Below are positions 1-8,049 of a stretch of DNA of 64,000 nucleotides, piece by piece; positions within the stretch are counted from its first letter, which is position 1, and each line of letters begins with the position of its first letter. The stretch covers positions 1,054,001 to 1,118,000 of the forward strand of contig OZ255824.1 of assembly GCA_965277495.1 (NCBI GenBank), given 5' to 3'. The translations under genes were made by a program, and so were the position numbers. This DNA is from CAHJXG01 sp965277495. Lineage in GTDB: Bacteria > Pseudomonadota > Alphaproteobacteria > Acetobacterales > Acetobacteraceae. The notes below the pieces were generated by a model. That model had not been told where the DNA came from. It saw only the letters and a program-made list of their open reading frames with translations, and ran no database searches.

Positions 1-651
1 CTGGGCCACTATTACCAATACCAGGCGATCCTGAAGCCCAGCCCGGCCGACTGCCAAAGCCTGTTGCTCGATAGCTATCGCGCGATCGGCATCGACCCGC
101 TGCTGCACGACATCCGCTTCGTCGAGGATGATTGGGAAAGCCCGACGCTCGGTGCATGGGGCCTGGGGTGGGAGGTGTGGTGCGACGGCATGGAGGTGAC
201 GCAGTTCACCTATTTCCAGCAGATGGGCGGCATCCCCGTCGCGGTGCCCAGCGCCGAGTTCACCTATGGGCTGGAGCGGTTGGCCATGTATGTGCAAGGG
301 GTCGAGAACGTCTATGACCTCGACTTCAACGGTGCCGGGGTGAGCTATGGCGACGTGTTCTTGCGCAGCGAGCGGGAATACAGCGCCTATGGCTTTGAAC
401 GCGCCGACACGGGCATGCTGTCGCGGCATTTCGCCGATGCGGAGGCGGAGTGCGCCTCGCTGCTGGCGGCGTCGCTGCCGTTGCCGGCCTATGACCAGTG
501 CATCAAGGCGAGTCATTTGTTCAACCTGCTGGACGCGCGCGGGGTGATTTCGGTGACGGAGCGCGCCGCCTATATTGCCCGGGTGCGGACGCTGGCGCGT
601 GGCTGCTGCGAGGGTTGGCTGGCCGGGGATGCGACGGTTGTTTCTGCCTGA
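1..651 (+). CDS. glyQ: Glycyl-tRNA synthetase alpha subunit (3' part)
   Basis: This is the C-terminal part of the alpha chain of the bacterial alpha2beta2 glycyl-tRNA synthetase, the catalytic chain that charges tRNA-Gly in the cytoplasm. The frame is open from base 1, where it reads LGHYYQYQAILKPSP, a typical GlyQ core segment, so the 5' end lies outside the window. Further on, EVWCDGMEVTQFTYFQQMGG and TYGLERLAMYVQG are also characteristic. The beta chain glyS follows on the same strand after a 391-base gap, which is unusually long for this pair and contains a toxin-antitoxin remnant and a palindromic repeat. Identity is certain; only the start is missing. Confidence 0.95.
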   Translation: MGHYYQYQAILKPSPADCQSLLLDSYRAIGIDPLLHDIRFVEDDWESPTLGAWGLGWEVWCDGMEVTQFTYFQQMGGIPVAVPSAEFTYGLERLAMYVQGVENVYDLDFNGAGVSYGDVFLRSEREYSAYGFERADTGMLSRHFADAEAECASLLAASLPLPAYDQCIKASHLFNLLDARGVISVTERAAYIARVRTLARGCCEGWLAGDATVVSA

Positions 652-672
652 CCGGCGGATTATCCTAGGCCG

Positions 673-747
673 ATGGGCGCACAGCTTAAGATCGACAGAG
701 ATGAGGCGTATGGGCTGGCTGCAGAGCTTGCGGGCCTGCCGCGGTGA
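673..747 (+). pseudogene. vapB-like antitoxin, 5' fragment
   Basis: A 24-codon frame starts MGAQLKIDRDEAYGLAAELA and stops almost at once. The segment matches the usual beginning of VapB antitoxins of the Rv0623/PSK-factor type, where DEAxxLAxELAxLTGES normally continues for about 60 more residues. Here the match ends after GL and a TGA follows at 745-747. A GTG at 744 overlaps that stop and reads VIVDA, which resembles a VapC PIN-domain start, but nothing PIN-like follows. I read it as the residue of a vapBC pair that decayed between glyQ and glyS. The match is short, so chance resemblance cannot be excluded. Confidence 0.45.
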
Positions 748-802
748 TCGTGGACGCGCGGCAGTCGCATTTGGCCCAGCTCGCAACGAGCCACAAAAGC
801 CT

Positions 803-906
803 CGTCATTGCGAGCCGTCTTCGGCGCGGCAATCCAGGGCCACAAGGACCAACGTTCTGGCGCATAGCCCTGGATTGCCACGTCGCAAGCGCTCCTCGCA
901 ATGACG
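803..906. repeat. Palindromic intergenic repeat (REP-like)
   Basis: The element begins CGTCATTGCGAG (803-814) and ends with its exact inverse CTCGCAATGACG (895-906). An inner inverted pair, GGCAATCCAGGGC (828-840) and GCCCTGGATTGCC (867-879), is also exact. The whole 104-base unit can fold into a long hairpin. Repeats with these CGTCATTGCGAG / GCAATCCAGG ends are common between genes in alphaproteobacterial genomes. It lies between the vapB remnant and glyS, and no coding sequence crosses it convincingly. The rest of the 652-1042 gap shows nothing else I can name. Confidence 0.75.
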
Positions 907-1042
907 GAATGGGCATATGCGATGGCCCTGCCGTCAATGCGGACATGGCCTGGGTCGCCCGAAGGGCAAACACGATTTACGCCAACGGGCGTCACCCCGC
1001 CCGGCTCAACTTCGGCAACTGCTTATCCTACGCGCTGGCCTG

Positions 1043-3103
1043 ATGCCCGACCTGCTGCTTGAACTGTTCAGCGAGGAAATCCCCGCGCGCATGCAGGCGC
1101 GGGCGGCGGATGACCTCGCGCGGCTGCTGACGGAGGCGCTGGCCCCGCTCGCGCCCGAAGGCGTGCAGACCTTCTACGGCCCACGCCGCATTGCGCTAGC
1201 CGCGACCGTGCAGGACAGCGTGCCCGCAAGCAGCAGCACCGAACGCGGCCCGCGCGCCAACGCGCCGGAACAGGCGCTGACCGGTTTCTTGCGCAAGCAC
1301 GGCGTCACGCGGGACCAGTTGGTGCAGGACGGCGCGCATTGGGTCCTCACTCTCGAAAGCCCAACCGTTCCAGCCGCAACCCTGATCGCAACCGCCATGC
1401 CGCCGCTGCTGCGCCGGTTTCCCTGGCCGAAGTCGATGCGCTGGGGCGACGGCAGCGGCTTCACCTGGGTGCGGCCATTACGGCGAATCCTTTGCCTGCT
1501 GGACGGGCGCGTGGTGCCCATCGCCCTCGCCGATGGCGCAGATGACGGCCACGGCCTCGTTTCCGGCAACCTGACCGAGGGCCACCGCTTCCACGCGCCC
1601 GGCCCGTTTGCCGTGTCGTCGTTCGACGAATGGCGGGAGGGCCTGCTTACCCGGCGCGTGATCGCCGCCGCCAGCGAGCGGCGCCGCCTGATTGCCGAGG
1701 GCATCGCCAGCCTTGCCGCCGCCAAGGGCCTGCAGGTCGTGCGGGATGATGGCCTGCTCGACGAGGTGGCCGGGCTGGTGGAATGGCCGGTGCCGCTGCT
1801 CGGCCGCATCGACGCCGCCTACATGGACCTGCCGCCCGAGGTCATGCAGGTCAGCATGCGCGTCAACCAACGCTACTTCGCGCTCCGCGACGCGGACGGT
1901 GCACCTGCCGCCCGCTTCGCCTTTGCCGCCAACATCGAGGCGACCGACGGCGGCGTCGCCATCGTCGCCGGCAACGAACGCGTGCTGCGCGCCCGGTTCA
2001 GCGACGCCCGGCACTTTTGGGACCTCGACCGCCGCACTCCCCTCGCCGACCGGGTGGCGGCGCTGGACAGCGTGACATTCCACGCCAAGCTCGGCAGCCA
2101 GGACGCGCGGGTCAAACGGCTGGTTCGCTTGGCCCGGCATCTCGCGCCACTCGTCGGAGCGGACCCCGCACTGGCCGAACGCGCCGCGCTGCTCGCCAAG
2201 GCGGACCTTACGGCCGGCATGGTGGCGGAGTTCCCGGAACTGCAAGGCGTGATGGGCGGATACTACGCACGCCACGACGGCGAGGACCGGCGCGTCGCCG
2301 ACGCGGTGCGCGACCACTATAAACCCCGGGGACCCGAGGATTGGGTGCCTACCGAGGCCGTCACCGTCGCCGTGGCGCTCGCCGACAAACTGGACCAACT
2401 CGCCGGGTTCTTTGCCGTGGGCGAGATGCCGACCGGATCGGGCGACCCCTTCGCCCTACGGCGCGCGGCGCTCGGCGCGATCCGCCTCATACGTGCCAAC
2501 GGCCTGCGGCTATCCCTGGCCGACGTTTTCGCAACTGCCGGCCAGGATTTGCCCGCGGCGGTGCCGGTCGACGCACTGCTGGCCTTTTTCGCCGAACGGC
2601 TGCGCATCCAGCTCCGGGCCGAAGGCGCGCGGCATGACGTGCTGTCCGCCGTGTTCGCCGCCGGGGCCGACGGCGACATCGTGCGCCTGTTGGCCCGCAC
2701 CGACGCGGTTGCCGCCTTCCTGGCCACTCCAGACGGCGCCGACCTGCTGTCCGCCAGCCGCCGCGCCGCCAATATCCTGCGCATCGAGGACAAGCGCGAC
2801 GGCCCGCACGCTGGCCCGGTCGACACGGCCTTGCTATCTCAACCGGAAGAACAGGCGCTCGCCGCCGCGCTGGACGTTGCGGAACCTTCGGTTCAGGACA
2901 GCATTAACGCCGAGCGTTATGGTGACGCAATGCACGCTCTGGCCGCACTCCGCCCGCCGCTTGACGCGTTCTTCGACCAGGTGACAGTCAATGCGCCTGA
3001 CCCGGCGCTGCGCCGGAACCGCCTTCGCCTGCTTGCCCGCGTCGGCGCCGCCATGGGCCGCGCCGCTGACTTCTCTCGTATCGAAGGCCTGGAAAAAACA
3101 TGA
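1043..3103 (+). CDS. glyS: Glycyl-tRNA synthetase beta subunit
   Basis: This is the beta chain of tetrameric glycyl-tRNA synthetase, 686 residues, the normal length for GlyS. The ATG at 1043 is chosen because MPDLLLELFSEEIPARMQ is the family's conserved N-terminus; the frame stays open upstream but that part is intergenic. GlyS landmarks include YGPRRIA near residue 45, RFPWPKSMRWGDG, and MQVSMRVNQRYFAL. The C-terminal region supplies the HD-like and tRNA anticodon-binding domains. Its stop overlaps the ppdK start (ATGA), so the two genes are translationally coupled. Confidence 0.96.
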   Translation: MPDLLLELFSEEIPARMQARAADDLARLLTEALAPLAPEGVQTFYGPRRIALAATVQDSVPASSSTERGPRANAPEQALTGFLRKHGVTRDQLVQDGAHWVLTLESPTVPAATLIATAMPPLLRRFPWPKSMRWGDGSGFTWVRPLRRILCLLDGRVVPIALADGADDGHGLVSGNLTEGHRFHAPGPFAVSSFDEWREGLLTRRVIAAASERRRLIAEGIASLAAAKGLQVVRDDGLLDEVAGLVEWPVPLLGRIDAAYMDLPPEVMQVSMRVNQRYFALRDADGAPAARFAFAANIEATDGGVAIVAGNERVLRARFSDARHFWDLDRRTPLADRVAALDSVTFHAKLGSQDARVKRLVRLARHLAPLVGADPALAERAALLAKADLTAGMVAEFPELQGVMGGYYARHDGEDRRVADAVRDHYKPRGPEDWVPTEAVTVAVALADKLDQLAGFFAVGEMPTGSGDPFALRRAALGAIRLIRANGLRLSLADVFATAGQDLPAAVPVDALLAFFAERLRIQLRAEGARHDVLSAVFAAGADGDIVRLLARTDAVAAFLATPDGADLLSASRRAANILRIEDKRDGPHAGPVDTALLSQPEEQALAAALDVAEPSVQDSINAERYGDAMHALAALRPPLDAFFDQVTVNAPDPALRRNRLRLLARVGAAMGRAADFSRIEGLEKT

Positions 3104-5769
3104 CGAAATGGGTCTACAGCTTCGGCGCCGGACACAATGAGGGTCGCGCCGACATGCGCAACCTCCTGGGCGGCAAGGGCGCGAACCTGGCGGAGATGGC
3201 CAGCATCGACCTGCCGGTACCGCCGGGCTTCACGATCACGACCGAGCTGTGCACGGCCTATTACGACAACAACCGGCAGTATCCGCCGGAGCTGCAGCAG
3301 CAGGTGCGGGACGCGCTGGCGCTCGTTGAGCAGGCGGTCGGCCTCAGCTTCGGCGATCCGGCCAAACCGCTGCTGGTCTCGGTCCGCAGCGGCGCCCGCG
3401 TGTCGATGCCGGGCATGATGGACACGGTGCTGAACCTCGGCCTGAATGATGAGACGGTGCGTGGCCTGGAGGCGGCGTCCGGCGACCCGCGCTTCGCCTG
3501 GGACAGCTATCGCCGGTTCATCCAGATGTATGGGTCCGTCGTGCTGGGCGTCGACCACCACCGCTTCGAGGAGATCATCGAGACGGCGAAGATCGACGCC
3601 GGCGTCGTCGAGGACACCGCGTTGACCCCCGCGGACTGGCAGCGGGTCGTGGCCGAATACAAGGACATGGTCGCGTCGGAACGTGGCGCGCCGTTCCCGA
3701 TGGACCCGCACGAGCAGCTTTGGGGCGCGATCGGCGCGGTGTTCGGCAGTTGGATGAACCCGCGCGCCAACACCTACCGCCGCCTGCACGACATCCCTGC
3801 CACCTGGGGCACCGCCGTCAACGTGCAGGCCATGGTGTTCGGCAACATGGGCGAGGACTGCGCCACCGGCGTCTGCTTCACCCGCGACCCCAGCACCGGT
3901 GAGAACATCTTCTATGGCGAGTTCCTGGTGAACGCGCAGGGCGAGGACGTCGTGGCCGGCATACGCACGCCGCAGCCGCTGTCGAGCCTGCGCGCCCATC
4001 CCGGCGAGGTCAGCATGGAGCAGGCGTTGCCCAGCGCCTATGCCGACCTGGTCAAGGTGCGCGAGACGCTGGAGCGGCACTACCTCGACATGCAAGACAT
4101 CGAGTTCACCGTGCAGCAGAATAAGCTGTATATGCTGCAAACCCGCAGCGGCAAGCGCACCGCCGCCGCCAGCCTGCGTATCGCCGTCGAGATGGCGGAG
4201 GCCGGGCTGATCGACCGCAACGAGGCGATACGGCGGGTGAACCCGGCCTCGCTCGATCAGTTGCTGCACCCCACGCTTGATCCGAATGCCAAGCGGACGC
4301 TGTTCAGCAAGGGCCTGCCGGCCAGCCCCGGCGCAGCATCCGGCGCCGCGGTGTTCAGCGCCGATGAGGCCGAGATGCGCGCCGCGAAGGGCGAGGCGGT
4401 CGTGCTGATACGCATCGAGACCAGCCCCGAGGACATCCACGGCATGCACGCCGCCCGCGGCATCCTGACCACGCGCGGCGGCATGACCAGCCACGCCGCC
4501 GTCGTCGCCCGCGGCATGGGCCGGCCCTGCGTCGCCGGGGCCGGTGGCGTCAGTGTCGATTATGGCGCGCAAACCCTGTCAGCCGGCGGCCAGACCATAC
4601 GCGAGGGCGAGATCATCACCTTAGACGGCGCGACCGGCGAGGTGTTCGTGGGCGCCGTGGCGATGATCGAGCCCAGCATGTCCGGCGATTTCGCGACGCT
4701 GATGGGCTGGGCCGACGAGGTGCGCCGCATGAAGATCCGCACCAACGCCGAGACGCCGCTGGACGCCGAGACCGCGCGTAATTTCGGTGCGGAGGGCATC
4801 GGGCTGTGCCGGACCGAGCACATGTTCTTCGACCCCGAGCGCATTGGCGCGGTGCGGCAGATGATCATGTCGACGGATGGCGCCGGGCGCCGGGCAGCGT
4901 TGGCTCGGCTGCTGCCATTCCAGCGCGAGGATTTCGTCAAGCTGTTCCGCATCATGGCGGGCCTCCCGGTCACGATCCGCCTGCTGGACCCGCCGCTGCA
5001 CGAGTTCCTGCCGCACCAGGAGAGCGAACTGGCCGATGTCGCCGGCGCGCTGGGCATGGACATGGACCAGGTGCGCCGCCGCATGGCCGAGTTGTCGGAG
5101 GCGAACCCGATGCTCGGCCATCGCGGCTGCCGGCTGGGCATCAGCTATCCCGAGATTTACGAGATGCAGGCCCGGGCGATCTTTGAGGGCGCCGTTGCTG
5201 CCGCGCGCGAGACCGGTTTGGCGCCAGTGCCGGAGATCATGATCCCGCTGGTGGGGATGCGGCGCGAGTTGGAGATTACCCGCGCCCAGGTCGACGGCGT
5301 GGCGGCGGCGGTGTTCAAGGAGCAGGGGCAGACGATCGAATACTTGGTCGGCACGATGATCGAGTTGCCGCGAGCGGCGATCGTGGCGGATAAGATTGCG
5401 GAGATTGCGGACTTTTTCAGCTTCGGCACCAACGATTTGACGCAGACGGTGTTCGGCTTGTCGCGTGACGACGCCGGGCGGTTTTTGCCGGCCTATGTGG
5501 AAGCGGGGATCTTGCCGAAAGATCCCTTCGTGTCGATCGACGTCGAGGGCGTCGGGGCCATGGTGCGGATGGCGGCCGAAAAAGGGCGCGCGACCAAGAA
5601 CGACCTCAAAATGGGCATCTGCGGCGAGCATGGCGGCGATCCGGCGAGCATCGCGTTCTGCGAGGAGGTTGGGCTGGACTACGTTTCGTGCAGCCCATAC
5701 CGGGTGCCGGTCGCCCGGCTTGCGGCGGCGCAGGCGGCTTTGGGGGTGGGCGGGGACAAGACGGCATGA
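3100..5769 (+). CDS. ppdK: Pyruvate, phosphate dikinase
   Basis: PPDK interconverts pyruvate + ATP + Pi and PEP + AMP + PPi. The protein is 889 residues, standard for bacterial PPDK. Seen in order: an N-terminal ATP-grasp domain (WVYSFG and GGKGANLAEM), a central phosphohistidine domain with GGMTSHAAVVARGMG carrying the transferred-phosphate His, and a C-terminal PEP/pyruvate TIM barrel ending with GICGEHGGDP, whose Cys is the general acid. It overlaps glyS by four bases. It can feed PEP to gluconeogenesis from the pyruvate made by the lyases, malic enzyme and LutABC encoded later in this window (inference). Confidence 0.97.
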   Translation: MTKWVYSFGAGHNEGRADMRNLLGGKGANLAEMASIDLPVPPGFTITTELCTAYYDNNRQYPPELQQQVRDALALVEQAVGLSFGDPAKPLLVSVRSGARVSMPGMMDTVLNLGLNDETVRGLEAASGDPRFAWDSYRRFIQMYGSVVLGVDHHRFEEIIETAKIDAGVVEDTALTPADWQRVVAEYKDMVASERGAPFPMDPHEQLWGAIGAVFGSWMNPRANTYRRLHDIPATWGTAVNVQAMVFGNMGEDCATGVCFTRDPSTGENIFYGEFLVNAQGEDVVAGIRTPQPLSSLRAHPGEVSMEQALPSAYADLVKVRETLERHYLDMQDIEFTVQQNKLYMLQTRSGKRTAAASLRIAVEMAEAGLIDRNEAIRRVNPASLDQLLHPTLDPNAKRTLFSKGLPASPGAASGAAVFSADEAEMRAAKGEAVVLIRIETSPEDIHGMHAARGILTTRGGMTSHAAVVARGMGRPCVAGAGGVSVDYGAQTLSAGGQTIREGEIITLDGATGEVFVGAVAMIEPSMSGDFATLMGWADEVRRMKIRTNAETPLDAETARNFGAEGIGLCRTEHMFFDPERIGAVRQMIMSTDGAGRRAALARLLPFQREDFVKLFRIMAGLPVTIRLLDPPLHEFLPHQESELADVAGALGMDMDQVRRRMAELSEANPMLGHRGCRLGISYPEIYEMQARAIFEGAVAAARETGLAPVPEIMIPLVGMRRELEITRAQVDGVAAAVFKEQGQTIEYLVGTMIELPRAAIVADKIAEIADFFSFGTNDLTQTVFGLSRDDAGRFLPAYVEAGILPKDPFVSIDVEGVGAMVRMAAEKGRATKNDLKMGICGEHGGDPASIAFCEEVGLDYVSCSPYRVPVARLAAAQAALGVGGDKTA

Positions 5770-5824
5770 TGCGCGGGGCGCTTGTTTTGTTACTCTCGCT
5801 CATGCCGCCGTTCATGATAACAGC

Positions 5825-6121
5825 ATGATCGAGAGCATTGCAGTGGATGTCGAGACGCTGGGCCGCGATGCGGCGCAGCACGTCGCTGATTTAGGATTCG
5901 TGGAACTTATTACTGTTGTGGCGGAAGAGGACTGGTTAGATCGACCGATCTACCGGTTTGATTACCTGATCGATCGAGGTATTGATTGGAAACGCGCTGG
6001 CTTAATCCGCACCCGCTTAGCTCAGAAGCTCCGCGATGAACTCACGGCGCTTGGCGATGTGCATCATCCGTCGATACAGATCGTAAGCCAAGCGGATTTG
6101 AGTAACCGCATAAGTGCTTAA
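5825..6121 (+). CDS. Small unknown protein paired with a HEPN-like gene
   Basis: A 98-residue soluble protein starting MIESIAVDVETLGRDAAQ. I do not recognise a named family. It is acidic at the N-terminus and has DWLDRPIYRFDY in the middle and SIQIVSQADLSNR near the end; no signal peptide or membrane segment is visible. Its stop codon overlaps the GTG start of the next gene by eight bases, so the two are almost certainly co-translated. The pair is less GC-rich than ppdK and rhlE on either side, which suggests acquisition. By arrangement it could be the partner of a HEPN toxin-like protein, but that is inference from position only. Confidence 0.6.
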   Translation: MIESIAVDVETLGRDAAQHVADLGFVELITVVAEEDWLDRPIYRFDYLIDRGIDWKRAGLIRTRLAQKLRDELTALGDVHHPSIQIVSQADLSNRISA

Positions 6122-6617
6122 TCCGTCCGACCTCCTCGCCGTTGCTCGTTTTCTTTCGGAAGCCAATGGACCGCCACCTTCGGATGCCCAATTACGGAGG
6201 GCGGTTTCCACTGCTTACTATGCGGTATTCCATCAAGTTCTTCGAGCAGCGGCCAACCGCTTCATGGGGCCTGGCAAGGAACAATCCGCCGGGTATATCT
6301 TGATCTATAGAAGCTTCGAGCATCGTCACTTGAAGGCCGTTTGTGACTCGTTAGACGTGCCGATTTTGAAGGACAGCCTAAAGCGTCAGTTGGGCAGGGA
6401 TGCGGTTAGCCAGGACATGCGAGATTTCGCCAACATCTTTCCAACTCTACAGGACGCGCGTCACCGAGCGGACTACGATCCGGCAGCCGTGTTCCTTTGG
6501 GATGACGTGCTTTCCTTGGTCGGTTCGGCGAATCTTGCCATGGAAGCACTGGATCGGGCCGGCGCCGACGAGCAAGCAGACGTTCTCGCCCTGATGCTGG
6601 TCAAGACGAGAAACTGA
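6114..6617 (+). CDS. HEPN-like (UPF0332-type) protein
   Basis: A 167-residue helical protein that begins at GTG 6114 inside the end of the preceding gene. LRRAVSTAYYAVFHQVL (about residues 28-44) matches the first helix of HEPN/UPF0332 proteins, and RHRADYDPA near residue 120 corresponds to their RxxADY second motif, where catalytic Arg and polar residues of RNase-type HEPN domains usually lie. Many such proteins form two-gene toxin-antitoxin or nucleotidyltransferase-partner modules. Here the partner has no recognisable nucleotidyltransferase signature. Nuclease activity is not shown by the sequence. The GC content is visibly lower than in the flanking housekeeping genes. Confidence 0.65.
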   Translation: MLNPSDLLAVARFLSEANGPPPSDAQLRRAVSTAYYAVFHQVLRAAANRFMGPGKEQSAGYILIYRSFEHRHLKAVCDSLDVPILKDSLKRQLGRDAVSQDMRDFANIFPTLQDARHRADYDPAAVFLWDDVLSLVGSANLAMEALDRAGADEQADVLALMLVKTRN

Positions 6618-6662
6618 ACTAGGCGTTACCTCGAACTGGAACATACCAGGTCCGGAACGGCA

Positions 6663-7799
6663 TCAAGCCGCCAAGTCCCGCGGCTCCTCCACCGAAAGCC
6701 GCGTGCGGATCAGCTTTTCGATCCCACGCAGATGCGCCCGCTCGCTGCTGTCGCAGAAGCTGATCGCGACCCCCGTATGCCCGGCCCGCGCGGTGCGGCC
6801 AATGCGGTGCACATAGGCCTCCGGCACGTTCGGCAGGTCGAAGTTGACCACATGCGTCACCCCGTCCACGTCGATGCCGCGCGCCGCGATGTCCGTCGCC
6901 ACCAGCACGCTGATGCGGCCCGCCTTGAACATCGCCAACGCCCGCTCCCGCTGCGGCTGGCTTTTGTTGCCGTGGATCGCCGCCGCAGGCTGGCCCGCAG
7001 CCTCCAAATGCTGCGTCACCCGGTCCGCGCCATGCTTGGTGCGGGTGAAAACCAACGTGCGGCTCATCTTGCTGCTGCGCAGGATGTCGGCCAGCAATTG
7101 CCGCTTGCGCGAGGCCTCGACGAAGATGACCTTCTGCTCGACCCGCTCGACCGTCGTCGCCACCGGCGTCACCGCCACATGCACCGGGTCCTTGAGCATC
7201 TGCCCGGCCAGCACCGAAATCTCCTTCGGCATCGTCGCCGAGAAAAACAGCGTCTGCCGCGCCGGCGGGATCGACTGCACGATCTTGCGGATCGGAATGA
7301 CAAAACCGAGGTCGAGCATGTGGTCGGCCTCGTCCAGCACCAGCACCTCGACATGGTTCAGCACCACGGCGCCGTCCTGCATGTGGTCCAGCAGCCGGCC
7401 CGGCGTCGCCACCAGGATGTCGATGCCGTTGGCGACCGCCTTCGATTGCCGCCCCTTCGGCACGCCGCCATACATCAGCGCCGTGCGCAGCCCGGTCTGC
7501 CGGCCGTAGTCGCGAAAACTCTCGGCGATCTGGCTGGCAAGCTCCCGCGTCGGCGACAGCACGAGCACGCGGCAGCCACGCCGCGGCGCAGGCTTTTTGT
7601 TGACGAACAGGCGATGCAGGATCGGCAGCGCGAACGCCGCGGTCTTGCCGGTGCCGGTCTGCGCGATGCCCTGTAGGTCGCGCCCGAGCATGACGTGCGG
7701 AATGGCCTGCGCCTGGATCGGCGTTGGCTCAGTATAGCCCTGAGTGGTTAACGCATTGAGAATAGGAAGCGCGAGACCGAGGTCTGCGAAGCTTGACAT
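6663..7799 (-). CDS. rhlE: DEAD-box RNA helicase, RhlE type
   Basis: An ATP-dependent RNA helicase of 378 residues, used in RNA remodelling and ribosome or degradosome work. ATG at 7799 is chosen because MSSFADLGLALPILNAL is the normal Q-motif start; the open frame further upstream is not family-like. Motifs in order: PTPIQAQAIP (Q), AQTGTGKT (I), PTRELASQ (Ia), DEADHMLDLGF (II), SAT (III), and HRIGRTARAG (VI). The C-terminus is short, without the basic or repeat tail of longer RhlE proteins. It is transcribed alone from a promoter about 155 bases upstream that carries a TGC-rich dyad. Confidence 0.93.
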   Translation of the reverse strand: MSSFADLGLALPILNALTTQGYTEPTPIQAQAIPHVMLGRDLQGIAQTGTGKTAAFALPILHRLFVNKKPAPRRGCRVLVLSPTRELASQIAESFRDYGRQTGLRTALMYGGVPKGRQSKAVANGIDILVATPGRLLDHMQDGAVVLNHVEVLVLDEADHMLDLGFVIPIRKIVQSIPPARQTLFFSATMPKEISVLAGQMLKDPVHVAVTPVATTVERVEQKVIFVEASRKRQLLADILRSSKMSRTLVFTRTKHGADRVTQHLEAAGQPAAAIHGNKSQPQRERALAMFKAGRISVLVATDIAARGIDVDGVTHVVNFDLPNVPEAYVHRIGRTARAGHTGVAISFCDSSERAHLRGIEKLIRTRLSVEEPRDLAA

Positions 7800-7954
7800 A
7801 GCTATGATTTCTTTCGATGGCCCGTCCCAGGAGGCCGCATTGCGCCGCGAGGGAGTGCACAACGATCAGCGGGATCGCGACCGGCGCCAGAAGTGAGATG
7901 ATAACGCCGGTGCACAGGTACAGCGCACGAAGTCACGTCAAACCGCGCATCAGG

Positions 7955-7983
7955 GTTATGGTGCTGCACCGCACCAAAGTCAA
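7955..7983 (-). promoter_or_regulatory. rhlE promoter with TGC-rich dyad in the spacer
   Basis: On the minus strand a TTGACT -35 box (7983-7978) and a CATAAC -10 box (7960-7955) are separated by 17 bases. The spacer region holds TGGTGC-TGCACC-GCACCA (7959-7976), a dyad with exact six-base arms. A repressor bound there would block sigma-70 polymerase. The composition resembles TGC-rich PhaR sites known from PHA-accumulating alphaproteobacteria, but assignment to PhaR is inference. The leader to the rhlE ATG is long, about 150 bases, as is common for cold-regulated DEAD-box genes. Confidence 0.5.
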
Positions 7984-8049
7984 GGAAACCCAACCCTGAA
8001 CCGGCCCCCAAAGGTTGACCCGGCGGCGCGAACTGCCGAGAAGCGGTCG

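Noticed and set aside
744..1042. Frame starting VIVDA after the vapB fragment as a VapC toxin
   Set aside because: Nothing after the first five residues resembles a PIN domain, and the frame crosses the palindromic repeat.
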